NCBI RefSeq assembly: GCF_016862395.1 | Contig: NZ_BOMW01000027.1 | Location: 62,001 to 126,000 of the forward strand | Reading direction: 5' to 3' | Length of the DNA stretch: 64,000 nt | From: Actinoplanes siamensis | GTDB lineage: Bacteria > Actinomycetota > Actinomycetes > Mycobacteriales > Micromonosporaceae | In this document: positions 8,867-17,142 of the stretch, piece by piece | Numbering within the stretch: the first letter of the stretch is position 1 | Layout of the letters: the number at the start of each line of letters is the position of its first letter | The notes under the pieces: generated by a model | What the model was told of the DNA's origin: nothing | The model's input: only the letters and a program-made list of their open reading frames with translations | The model's database searches: none | Made by a program: the position numbers and the translations under genes

Positions 8867-8927
8867 AACCCGACGGCCGCGGCGCCGGGCGAGCGCGGTC
8901 CGTCCGTCCCGTGGTGGGATTCGCCCC

Positions 8928-9407
8928 ATGAACGAATCGCATGAGCCGGTGTTGGAGATGCTGTGGGAGCGGCGTGACCCCGGCCAGGCGCTCCGGGCCG
9001 GGTTCGGCTTCAGCGACGCGCGGGCGGCTGGCCGCTGGGTGGCGGACACGCTGGACCGGCTGCCGGCACAGCTCGTCCACTTCGACTTCCGCTCGGCGAA
9101 CGTGCTGTCCGCCGGCGCCGAGGTCACCGCGATTCTCGACTTCGAGGAGGCCCAGCACGACCACCGGCTCGTCGAGCTGGCCCGCGCGGCGATCCTGCTC
9201 GGCACCCGCTACCACGACTGGGGTCCGGTGCCGGCCGAGGTCCGCGCCGGGTTCCTCGCCGGCTATCAGGCCGTGTGCCCGCTCACCCCGGACGAGGCGA
9301 GCTGGCTGGAGATCCTGCTGCTCTGGCAGGCGATGGCGATGGTGCCGCCGGGCGACGACCCGACCGGGTGGGGACCGTCCGCGTTGAGCCAGCTGCCCCG
9401 GCCGTAG
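8928..9407 (+). pseudogene. Aminoglycoside/choline-kinase-like phosphotransferase, C-lobe only
   Basis: 159 aa beginning with ATG at 8928. It carries the catalytic loop (HFDFRSANVL, Brenner-type H-x-D-x4-N) and the Mg-binding Asp motif (ILDFE) of the APH kinase superfamily. Family members are normally 270-330 aa; the entire N-terminal ATP-binding lobe (P-loop, Lys) is absent. The preceding DNA is a 90-bp GC-rich gap with no matching N-lobe in any frame. I therefore read it as a 5'-truncated kinase gene, possibly still translated but unlikely to bind ATP by itself. It may mark a deletion junction next to the RiPP locus. Confidence 0.6.
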
Positions 9408-9410
9408 AAG

Positions 9411-10493
9411 TCACCTGGCGCCGGCCCCGTCGAAGTACCTCACGAGGGCGTTGACGGCCTCCCGCCCGGCCCGGTTCGCGCCCACTGTCGACTGCGAAGG
9501 ACCGAAACCGATCAGATGCACCCGCGGTTCCCCGGCGACCTGGGTGCCCTCCATCCGGATGCCGCCGAACTCGTTGCGCAGGCCCAGCGGATCGAGATGC
9601 GACAGAGCGGCCTTGAATCCGGTGGCCCACAGGATCACGTCCACCTCGGTGAACGACCCGTCCGCCGCCCGCACCCCGTGCGGCTCGATCGCCACGAACA
9701 TCGGGCGCCGGTCCAGGGCGCCGCGCTCCCTGGCCGCGACGGCATAGGGCGTCCACGCCAGCCCGGTGTAGGAGACCACGCTCCCGGTCGGCCGGCCCGC
9801 CTCGACGTCCGCCAGCACCTTGGCGATCGTCTCCCGCCCGGCCACCTCCGGCTCGAATCCGTCCGGCCGGAACCAGGGCTCGCGCCGGGTGTACCAGAAC
9901 GTGGTGGCGACCCGGGAGATCTCCTCCAGCAACTGCACCGCCGAGATCCCGCCGCCGACGACGGCCACCCGCAGCCCGGCGAACTCCGCTGCCGACACGT
10001 AGTCGTGGGTGTGCAGCTGCCGGCCCTGGAACGTCTCCTGCCCCGGGTAGTACGGCAGAACGGGATTGGTCCACGTCCCGGTGGCGTTGATGACCGCTTT
10101 CGTCACCCAGGTCCCGTGGCTGGTCCCGACTTCGAGATCAGACCCGGTCGACCGTACGGCGGAGACCGTCACCGGCCGCATGACGGGCAGCTCGGAGACG
10201 CGCTCGAAGTCGGCGAAGTACCGTGGCACGGCCGTGCGGCTCGGCTCGGCCGGGTCGAGCGGCGGCTTGGGGAACCGCGGCAGGTCGAAGATCCCGTTCA
10301 CGGTGGCCATCCGCAGCGACTCCCAGCGGTGGCTCCACGCTCCGCCGGGGCCGTCCGCCGCGTCCAGCACGACGAAGGTGCGCTGCCCGCCGGTGGGCGC
10401 GCCGGTGAATCCGCGCCGCTTCAGGTGGTAGGCGGCGGAGAGCCCGGACTGCCCGCCGCCGATCACCACCACGGTGGCCCGGCGCGCCGTCAC
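9411..10493 (-). CDS. FAD/NAD(P)-dependent flavin monooxygenase-like oxidoreductase
   Basis: 360 aa with two Rossmann signatures: an N-terminal FAD site (VVIGGGQSGLSAAYHL) and a central NAD(P)H site (VAVVGGGISAVQLL). This is the layout of class B flavoprotein monooxygenases and related YhiN/CzcO-like enzymes. The segment ILWATGFK matches the ATG motif that links the two domains. Substrate unknown. Start is a GTG at 10491-10493 whose first bases overlap the MarR gene's TGA (GTGA), so it is translationally coupled to the regulator and is probably its target. Induction by a MarR ligand such as a phenolic or an oxidant is likely (inference). Confidence 0.82.
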   Translation of the reverse strand: MTARRATVVVIGGGQSGLSAAYHLKRRGFTGAPTGGQRTFVVLDAADGPGGAWSHRWESLRMATVNGIFDLPRFPKPPLDPAEPSRTAVPRYFADFERVSELPVMRPVTVSAVRSTGSDLEVGTSHGTWVTKAVINATGTWTNPVLPYYPGQETFQGRQLHTHDYVSAAEFAGLRVAVVGGGISAVQLLEEISRVATTFWYTRREPWFRPDGFEPEVAGRETIAKVLADVEAGRPTGSVVSYTGLAWTPYAVAARERGALDRRPMFVAIEPHGVRAADGSFTEVDVILWATGFKAALSHLDPLGLRNEFGGIRMEGTQVAGEPRVHLIGFGPSQSTVGANRAGREAVNALVRYFDGAGAR

Positions 10494-10951
10494 GACCGCT
10501 CCAGGTGTGCCCGCAGCGCCGCCGCGATCTCCCCGGCGGCGACCAGTTGCTCGTCGGTGAGCGCGTCCACGAACAGCTCCCGCACGGCCCGCAGGTGCGG
10601 CGCGGTCGCGGCCCGGAAGGCGGCGCCGCCGGCGGGCGCGAGGACCACCTCGGCGCCCCGGCTGTCGGTGGCGCACTCCTCCCGCCGGATCAGCCCCCGC
10701 CTCTCCATGCGCCCGAGGTGATGCGAGAGCCGGCTGCGCTCCCACCCGATCCCGGCCGCCAGGTCGGACGACCGCAGCCGCTGCCCGGCCGCCTCGCTGA
10801 GCGCGAGCAGCACCGTGTAGTCCCCGGTGGAGAGCCCGGTGTCGCTCTGCAGCCGCCCGGTGATCTGGTTGCGGAGCACCTCGCCGGTCTCGATGAAGTC
10901 CCGCCACACGCGAAGCTCGGCACGGTTCGGCAGCCTGCGCCCTCCGGCCAT
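10490..10951 (-). CDS. MarR-family transcriptional regulator
   Basis: 153 aa, the usual MarR length, with the winged-helix core at about residues 35-105 (SSDLAAGIGWERSRLSHHLGRMERRGLIRRE covers helix-turn-helix and start of wing). ATG at 10949-10951 is preceded by AGGAGGTGG. Upstream are two strongly palindromic operators, so autorepression of itself and the coupled flavoenzyme is likely. C-terminal helices (ALTDEQLVAAGEIAAALRAHLE) form the usual dimer interface. Confidence 0.88.
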   Translation of the reverse strand: MAGGRRLPNRAELRVWRDFIETGEVLRNQITGRLQSDTGLSTGDYTVLLALSEAAGQRLRSSDLAAGIGWERSRLSHHLGRMERRGLIRREECATDSRGAEVVLAPAGGAAFRAATAPHLRAVRELFVDALTDEQLVAAGEIAAALRAHLERS

Positions 10952-10965
10952 GCCCCACCACCTCC

Positions 10966-10987
10966 TATGGTTGACGCGTCAACCATA
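10966..10987. promoter_or_regulatory. MarR operator 1 (perfect 22-bp palindrome)
   Basis: TATGGTTGACG followed directly by its exact complement CGTCAACCATA, 15 bp upstream of the MarR start codon. The core TTGACGCGTCAA includes a TTGAC hexamer on both strands, so a bound repressor would cover a -35 element. Confidence 0.75.
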
Positions 10988-10996
10988 CCGCGCCGT

Positions 10997-11010
10997 GGTT
11001 GACGCGTCAG
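10997..11010. promoter_or_regulatory. MarR operator 2 (second copy of the core)
   Basis: The motif GGTTGACGCGTCAG repeats the operator 1 core (TTGACGCGTCA identical), centred 28 bp further upstream. Roughly three helical turns between centres would allow side-by-side binding of two dimers. Confidence 0.65.
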
Positions 11011-11227
11011 CTACCCGGCCGCCGGGGTGGTCGCGACGCCTTCCCGCGCACGTAGGGCGCTCCGGAGGCCGCCATGCGCCGGGACGGCGTCCGCATCGGC
11101 CGGACGCGCCGCCGAGCCGATCGGCCGCGCCCGCCGGACGTCCCGGGCCGCCGGCCGGGGCGGCGCGCCGGTCACCCGAAAAGGCCACCGGGTAGCGGGC
11201 CGGGCCCCGGACCAGCATGATCTCCCC

Positions 11228-13207
11228 ATGACGCAGACCGATTCCCCTCTCACCGGGCTGCACGACGTCGACTGGGCGTCGCTGGACCGTGGTCCCGCCG
11301 TACGGCAGATGCTGACGGACCTGGCCGGCGGGGACGCGGCGGCCCGGGCCGCCGCGTGGGGTGGTCTCTACCGGTCCGCGCCGGACGGCGAGGACGTCCG
11401 GCCGTGGGTGGCGGCGGCCCTGCCCACAATGCTGGCGCTGGTGACCGATCCCGGGCAGCCCGAGCGGGGCCGGCTGCTGCGTCTGATCGGGGATCTCGCG
11501 GGGGCGGACCGGACCTGGCAGAGGGCCGGCGAGACGCTGCGCGCCAAGACCGTGCTGGCCGGTTCCGATCGTCTCGCGGAGCTGCTCGTCGACGAGGACC
11601 CGCTGGTCCGGGACGCCGCTGCGTACACCGTGCGGGCGGTCTGCCGGATGACGCCGGGCTGGATCGAGCTGCTCTGGGGGCGTTACGTCGAGGAGCCCGA
11701 CCCCACGGTCCGGGTGACGATCCTGCGCAGCGCGGTGATCGCCGGAGCGACCGGCGGCGGCTACGAACCGACCAAGATCTGGCTGGCCTGGGTGGCCGAC
11801 GGCGACGCCGACCTCAAGGTGCGGATCACCGCGCTGACCGAGCTGACGGCGCTGCTCAACCCGCCGCCGTTCGACGTGGAGACGGCCCGGGACACGGTGC
11901 TGGCGGCGTACCGGGCGGGGCTCAACCGCGAGCCCGAGCCGCTGGACGACCTGGCCGCGCCGCTGCTGGCCGGGCGGCGGATGGCGGCGCGGCAGTGGAC
12001 GCCCGGCTACCCGCAGGTGGTCAGCGCGATCCGCACGAGTTACCGCAATGACGTGGCCGCGCAGCTGGAGTTGTTCGGGCGGATGCTGGAGATGGACGGC
12101 TGGGACGCCCGGCAGGACGCGCTCTGCGAGGCGCGGGTGATGGTGCAGCGGCTGCGGGGGCCGTACCCGCCGCTCGTGCGGCGCGCCGCCGAGCTGCTGG
12201 CCGACCCGGATCCGCAGGTACGCGCGGCGGCGCTGCGACTGCTGCACGGCATCGGCGAGCTGGCCCGCCCGGCCGCCGACGCGGTGTGGAGCGGGCTGTC
12301 CCGGGCCGGGCAGCGGGTCTGGGTCACCCGCGGCCCGCGCGGTCCGGTGCTGGGCGCGGGCGTGCAGATGCTGGCCGGGCTGCGCGACGAACGGCTCCTG
12401 CCGATGCTGCACCGGTTGCTCGACGAGGCGCCGGACACCGGTGACCTGCATCGGAGCATCGCCGGATACGGATTCCGGGCGCGCGGCCTGAGCCGGACGC
12501 TGCGCCGCCGGCTGCGCGGCCTGCCGCCGGGGGTGGACCCCGCGCACCGTGCGGGGCTGCTGCGCGCGCTGACCGCGGTGGCGCCGAACGAGGCCGCCGA
12601 TCACCTCGCCGAGGAGCCGATCGACCTGACCACTCTCGGTCTGCTGGCTCAGGCGGGGCGCGCGGCCGGTGATCGTACCGCGGACATCGAAGCGGCCCTG
12701 ACCACCGGCGACCCGGCCGTCGAGCTGGCCGCGGCGCACGCCGTCTGGCGGGTCGCCGGCGACGCCGAGGCGGCCGCGGCGGTCTACGACCGCTGGTTCG
12801 ACGACGGGCGGGCCGCCGCGGAACACCAGGTCGCCGCGATCGACGGCCTCAAGGAGCTCGGCATCCGGGTGAGGAGCCGGGCCCACCGGCTCTCCCGCCT
12901 GCTGCGCGGCAAGGCCGACGGCACCGTGGTGGCCGCGGCCGCCGACGCGCTGTGGTGGGTCGCCGGTCAGCGCGACGCCGCGCGCACGCTGGGCCGGGTG
13001 TGGGAGTCGGCGCCGCGGGCGCGGCCCCGGATCGCCCGGTTGTGGACGGCGACCGGCGACACCCGGTACGGCGCCCGGTACGCCCGGGCCGAGATCGGCA
13101 ATCCGGTCCGGCACAACGCGAGCATCCACGGAATGCTGCCGGCCCAGGTCACCGAGGACGAGCGGCTGCTGGCCCTGTGCCGGGAGATCGTCGCGCAGGG
13201 CTCGTAG
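11228..13207 (+). CDS. HEAT-repeat protein
   Basis: 659 aa built from repeated helical pairs. Examples are LAELLVDEDPLVRDAAAYTVRAV (residues ~115-140) and AAELLADPDPQVRAAALRLLHGI (~320-340), typical of PBS-lyase/HEAT repeats. The length allows about 14-16 repeats forming a solenoid. There is no signal peptide or catalytic motif. Such proteins act as protein-binding scaffolds; no partner can be named. ATG at 11228 is chosen because the upstream in-frame sequence is low-complexity Arg/Ala coding unlike the rest. A short overlapping frame with a membrane helix follows at its 3' end. Confidence 0.75.
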   Translation: MTQTDSPLTGLHDVDWASLDRGPAVRQMLTDLAGGDAAARAAAWGGLYRSAPDGEDVRPWVAAALPTMLALVTDPGQPERGRLLRLIGDLAGADRTWQRAGETLRAKTVLAGSDRLAELLVDEDPLVRDAAAYTVRAVCRMTPGWIELLWGRYVEEPDPTVRVTILRSAVIAGATGGGYEPTKIWLAWVADGDADLKVRITALTELTALLNPPPFDVETARDTVLAAYRAGLNREPEPLDDLAAPLLAGRRMAARQWTPGYPQVVSAIRTSYRNDVAAQLELFGRMLEMDGWDARQDALCEARVMVQRLRGPYPPLVRRAAELLADPDPQVRAAALRLLHGIGELARPAADAVWSGLSRAGQRVWVTRGPRGPVLGAGVQMLAGLRDERLLPMLHRLLDEAPDTGDLHRSIAGYGFRARGLSRTLRRRLRGLPPGVDPAHRAGLLRALTAVAPNEAADHLAEEPIDLTTLGLLAQAGRAAGDRTADIEAALTTGDPAVELAAAHAVWRVAGDAEAAAAVYDRWFDDGRAAAEHQVAAIDGLKELGIRVRSRAHRLSRLLRGKADGTVVAAAADALWWVAGQRDAARTLGRVWESAPRARPRIARLWTATGDTRYGARYARAEIGNPVRHNASIHGMLPAQVTEDERLLALCREIVAQGS

Positions 13208-13347
13208 CGCGACCCGCCCGCCAGACCGCGCGGTTCCAGCACGCCGCCACGACCGCCGGCCTGGTCCTCACCATCCTGGCCGCGGCCCTCGCCGGCTGGG
13301 CGATGCTGCGCACCCGCGACGCCGCCGAACCCGCCCCGGCCCGTTGA
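13177..13347 (+). CDS. Possible small single-pass membrane protein
   Basis: A GTG-initiated frame of 56 residues overlapping the last 31 bases of the HEAT gene. Residues ~27-45 form a clean transmembrane helix (AGLVLTILAAALAGWAML) followed by a short Arg/Asp/Pro tail, the layout of small membrane anchors. No ribosome site is obvious, so it may depend on coupling to the upstream gene or on a frameshift that would add a membrane tail to the HEAT protein. Existence is plausible but unproven. Confidence 0.4.
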   Translation: MPGDRRAGLVARPARQTARFQHAATTAGLVLTILAAALAGWAMLRTRDAAEPAPAR

Positions 13348-13384
13348 GGCAGTGCCGGCCACCCCGGTCCGGGAGGATGGGGGC

Positions 13385-14842
13385 ATGCGCCGCCGCTGGC
13401 TGTTCGCCGATCAACTGGGCCCACACTTCCTCGACGAGCCCGGCCAGCCGGTGCTGCTGGTCGAGTCCAAGGCGGTGTTCCGGCGGCGCGTCTTCCACCG
13501 GCAGAAGGCCCACCTCGTGCTTTCCGCGCTGCGCCACCGGGCCCGGGAGGGGAACGTGCGGCTGGTGCGCGCCGAGACGTACGCCCAGGCGATCAGCGAA
13601 CCGCTCAGCGTCTGCCATCCCACCTCCCGCGCCGCCCGCGGTCTGGTCCGGCGCCTGCCGGACGTCCGGATGCTGCCGCCGCGCGGGTTCGTCACCTCGC
13701 CGGAGGACTTCGCCGGCTGGGCGCACGGCCGCGACCACCTGCGGCTGGAGGATTTCTACAGGTACGCCCGGGTGCGGCACGACGTGCTGATGGACGGCGC
13801 CGAGCCGGCCGGCGGCCGGTGGAACCTGGACGCCGACAACCGCGAGCCGCCACCGCGCGGCGCGGGCGCCCTGGACGTGCCGGCGCCGCCGGAGATCGCC
13901 GAGGACGAGATCGACGAGCGGGTCCGGGCGGATCTGGACCGGTGGGAGCGGGAGGACGGGATCACGTTCGCCGGCCGGGACGGGCCCCGGCTGTTCCCGG
14001 CCACGCGGGAGGAGGCGCTCGCCCGGCTGCGGCACTTCGTGGCACACCGGCTGCCGGCGTTCGGCCCGTACGAGGACGCGATGCTGGCCGGGGACCCGCG
14101 GATGGCCCACAGCATGCTCAGCCCGGCGATCAATCTGGGGCTCCTGGACCCGCTCGAAGTGATCGAGAGCGCCGAGCGGGCGTACCGGACCGGCCCGGTC
14201 CCGCTGGCCTGCGCCGAGGGCTTCGTCCGGCAGATCCTCGGCTGGCGCGACTTCATCTGGCACCTGTACTGGCACTTCGAACCGGAGTACCGGGCGGTCA
14301 ACGAGCTGCACGCCCGGCGTGAGCTGCCGCGCTGGTTCGCCGAGCTGGACGCCGGAGCGGTGCGGGCGCGCTGCCTGTCGGACGTGCTGGCCGGTGTCCG
14401 CGACCGCGGCTGGGTGCACCACATCCCCCGGCTCATGGTCCTCGGCAACTACGCGATGCAGCGCGGCTGGCGTCCCGGCGCGGTGGCCGACTGGTTCCAC
14501 CGCTCGTTCGTCGACGGCTACGAGTGGGTGATGACCGCCAACGTCGTGGGGATGAGCCAGTACGCCGACGCCGGCCGGATGTCGACCAAGCCGTACGCCG
14601 CCGGCGGCGCCTACATCAACCGGATGAGCGACTACTGCGGCGGTTGCCGGTACGACCCGAGGTCCCGGACCGGCGCGAACGCCTGCCCCTACACGGCCGG
14701 TTACTGGAGCTTCCTGGCCCGGCACGAGCAGTCGTTCGGTGACAACCACCGGATGCGCCGGCCGCTGCAGGGACTGCGCCGGCTCAACGACCTGGACGCC
14801 GTGATCGAGCAGGAGAAGGCGCGCGGCTCGAAGGCGCCCTGA
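13385..14842 (+). CDS. FeS-type cryptochrome/photolyase (deoxyribodipyrimidine photolyase-related)
   Basis: 485 aa, matching the FeS-BCP (PhrB/CryB-like) photolyase-related family. The N-terminal alpha/beta antenna domain begins LFADQLGPHF. The C-terminal helical domain has WVMTANVVGMSQYADAG and FVRQILGWRDFIW, which line the FAD pocket in this family. The cysteines expected for a [4Fe-4S] cluster are present: CAEGFV, YCGGC and ACPY. It would repair UV photoproducts, (6-4) lesions in characterised relatives, using FADH- and light. Start ATG at 13385 follows GGAGGATGGGGGC. It is a single-gene unit. Confidence 0.85.
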   Translation: MRRRWLFADQLGPHFLDEPGQPVLLVESKAVFRRRVFHRQKAHLVLSALRHRAREGNVRLVRAETYAQAISEPLSVCHPTSRAARGLVRRLPDVRMLPPRGFVTSPEDFAGWAHGRDHLRLEDFYRYARVRHDVLMDGAEPAGGRWNLDADNREPPPRGAGALDVPAPPEIAEDEIDERVRADLDRWEREDGITFAGRDGPRLFPATREEALARLRHFVAHRLPAFGPYEDAMLAGDPRMAHSMLSPAINLGLLDPLEVIESAERAYRTGPVPLACAEGFVRQILGWRDFIWHLYWHFEPEYRAVNELHARRELPRWFAELDAGAVRARCLSDVLAGVRDRGWVHHIPRLMVLGNYAMQRGWRPGAVADWFHRSFVDGYEWVMTANVVGMSQYADAGRMSTKPYAAGGAYINRMSDYCGGCRYDPRSRTGANACPYTAGYWSFLARHEQSFGDNHRMRRPLQGLRRLNDLDAVIEQEKARGSKAP

Positions 14843-14950
14843 CCGCGGTGTCCGCGAGCGGCGGCAGGATCTCGAGGTCCGCGCGGCCCTGCTCGGTGAC
14901 CTGACCGCCGAGGAAGTCCGGGCCTCCCGAGCATCCTGGATAACGGTAGA

Positions 14951-17056
14951 TCAGTCCCGGTTCACCCCATCCGGTGGCAGTTGGAGGCAGGCGACCGTGC
15001 CGGACGGCCGATTCGGGATCAGGCGGATCGACCCGCCGTGCAGGCTGGCGATGGTGCGCGCCACGCTGAGCCCGAGGCCACTGCCGGTCGTGCCCTGATG
15101 CCGGACGTTGCTGCCGCGGAAGAAGCGGTCGAACACCCGGTTCCGCTCCTCGGCCGGCGTGCCGATGCCGGTGTCGGCGATGCAGAGCGAGACCAGTTTC
15201 TCGTACGCGTGCAACTCGACCCGCACCCGGCCGCCCACCCTGCTGTACCGGACGGCGTTCGACAACAGGTCGTCGACCACCTGGCGGAGCCGGACCGCGT
15301 CGCCCCACAGCGGCAGCCGCTCCGGCAGGTCGGAGAGGAGCTGCACGCCGGAGCCGGCGGCGAGACGCCGGGCCGCGCCGACCGCCTCCGCCGCGATCGC
15401 CGCGAGATCCACCTGTTCCAGCGTGAGGCCCAGGTAGCCGGACTCGAGGCCGGCCAGGTCGAGCAGCTTGTCGACGATCGACTGCAGCGCGCCGGTGTTG
15501 CGGGCGACCGAGCGCAGGATCTGCCGCTGCTCGGCGTCCATGGCGTCGACGTCCTCCGCGAGGATGGTGACGTTCGCCGCGATGGAGGTGAGCGGGGTGC
15601 GCATCTCGTGTCCGACAAGCGTGATGAAGTCGTCCTGGGCCCGGCTCAGCTGCCGGGTGACCTGTTCGGCGCGGTGCAGCGCGACGTAGACGCCGAGCTG
15701 CGCGGCGACGCCGTCCAGGAGCACGGTGAGCAGTTCCTCGTTGACCTCCAGGGCGCCGGCGCCGCAGGTCAGCACACCCAGCAGCGCCTCGCCGTTGCGG
15801 ACCGGGACGGACAGGACGGTTCGGATCCCGCGCCGCTCGTAGGCCGCCGTCCGGTCCGGCCCGGCGGTGACGTCCGGCACCCACTCCGCCCGCCCGCTCG
15901 CCCAGACCCGGCCGGTGACCCCGGCGCCGCGTACCGGGGTGACGCCGAACAGGCCCTCGGTCTCCTGCCCGGAGGCGTCCCAGTACCCGGCCGAACTCAG
16001 CCGGCCGGTGCCCTCGTCGACGAAGAACAACTCCGCGTACTGCCAGTCGAGCGCCGCGCCGACCGCCCGGAGCACGGCCGGCGCGGCCTCGACCTCGGAG
16101 CGCGCCGCCCGCAGCGCCTCGTCGACGGCGACATGACAGGCGCGGAACCGTTCGGCGCGGCGGATCGCGGTCACCTCGTCCGACACGGCCACCGCGCCCA
16201 GCACCCGGCCGTCGGGAGCGGTCATGGGCTGGGCGGTGGTGGCGAACGTCCGGGTCCGTACGCCGGGCTCCACGGCCAGGATGTCGATGGAGCCGACGTG
16301 CTCACCGCGGAGGGCCCGCATCAGCGGAGTGTCCTGCCACGGCATCGGCCGCTGCTGGGCGTCGTGCAGCACGCCGGCAACCGTCTCGGCGTAGTCCACC
16401 GGCACCGGCGCGTCGGCCGGGATCCCGGAGACCTCCCGCAACGCCTGGTTCACGGCTGTCACCCGGCCGGTGTCGTCACAGGCCAGGACGCCGACGGAGA
16501 GGCTGTTCAGCAGCGCGTCCAGGAAGCTGCGGTCCCGCTCGGCCGCCTGCGCCGCACCCGTCGTGGCGACCGGCCGCAGCAACTCGGCGACGTCCAGCAG
16601 GTTCGCCAGGTCGTCGCCGGACCACTCGCGGGCCTCGGTGTCCAGCACGCTCAGCGACCCCAACGACCGGTCGTCCGCGTCGCGTACCGGCACGGCCAGG
16701 AAGGCGCGTACGCCGTACTCCCGGACAAGGGCGTGTTCGCGCAGCTCCCGGTCCTCGTCGTGTGGCATGTCCACGCACATCACCGGATGGTCGCGGGCGA
16801 CGACGTACTTGCACACCGAGTACTCCAGCGGGGCCCTGCCGCGCGCGGTCAGGCTCTCCGGCAGGCCGTGGTTGCCGGCGAAGAACTCCTCGTCCGCTCC
16901 GACCAGCGTCGCCGCCGCCATCGGCCCGTGCAGCAATCGTGCGGCCAGCCGGGAGATGGCGTCCAGCGGGATCGGTTGAGCCGGCAGCGCGCGGCGCGCC
17001 CGGTTCACCGCCGCCAGACGGGCGGGGTCGCGCAGCACCACTTCGTCAAGCATCAT
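14951..17056 (-). CDS. GAF/PAS/GAF sensor histidine kinase
   Basis: 701 aa. Order: GAF domain (about 25-165, including MCVDMPHDEDRELREHALVREY), PAS (about 175-300), second GAF (about 320-465), HisKA with phospho-acceptor His in VGHEMRTPLTS (about 485-550), and HATPase_c with N-box (DDLLSNAVRYS) and G-boxes (DTGIGTP, GSGLGLS). There are no membrane helices, so it is a cytoplasmic sensor. No response regulator is adjacent. The start is set at ATG 17054-17056: an upstream in-frame ATG at 17092 lies inside a sigma-B-like -10 hexamer and would not be transcribed. The GTTT-N14-GGGTAT element upstream suggests control by a general-stress sigma factor. Confidence 0.85.
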   Translation of the reverse strand: MMLDEVVLRDPARLAAVNRARRALPAQPIPLDAISRLAARLLHGPMAAATLVGADEEFFAGNHGLPESLTARGRAPLEYSVCKYVVARDHPVMCVDMPHDEDRELREHALVREYGVRAFLAVPVRDADDRSLGSLSVLDTEAREWSGDDLANLLDVAELLRPVATTGAAQAAERDRSFLDALLNSLSVGVLACDDTGRVTAVNQALREVSGIPADAPVPVDYAETVAGVLHDAQQRPMPWQDTPLMRALRGEHVGSIDILAVEPGVRTRTFATTAQPMTAPDGRVLGAVAVSDEVTAIRRAERFRACHVAVDEALRAARSEVEAAPAVLRAVGAALDWQYAELFFVDEGTGRLSSAGYWDASGQETEGLFGVTPVRGAGVTGRVWASGRAEWVPDVTAGPDRTAAYERRGIRTVLSVPVRNGEALLGVLTCGAGALEVNEELLTVLLDGVAAQLGVYVALHRAEQVTRQLSRAQDDFITLVGHEMRTPLTSIAANVTILAEDVDAMDAEQRQILRSVARNTGALQSIVDKLLDLAGLESGYLGLTLEQVDLAAIAAEAVGAARRLAAGSGVQLLSDLPERLPLWGDAVRLRQVVDDLLSNAVRYSRVGGRVRVELHAYEKLVSLCIADTGIGTPAEERNRVFDRFFRGSNVRHQGTTGSGLGLSVARTIASLHGGSIRLIPNRPSGTVACLQLPPDGVNRD

Positions 17057-17090
17057 GAACCAACCCGTTCGATCTTGGCTTGGTGCTCGC

Positions 17091-17114
17091 ATACCCTTTC
17101 CGACCGAGGTAAAC
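17091..17114 (-). promoter_or_regulatory. Sigma-B-type promoter of the histidine kinase gene
   Basis: On the minus strand GTTT (17114-17111), a 14-base spacer and GGGTAT (17096-17091). This matches the actinomycete sigma-B/H consensus GNNTN14-16GGGTA[CT]. Predicted transcription starts about 7 bases later, leaving a short leader before ATG 17056. Confidence 0.7.
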
Positions 17115-17142
17115 CGGTGTGCGACGGTACGGAAGGAGCGGC

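Noticed and set aside
14843..14950. Coherent minus-strand segment between photolyase and histidine kinase genes
   Set aside because: About 35 residues of gene-like sequence but no start, no recognisable family and no support; may be only a shadow.
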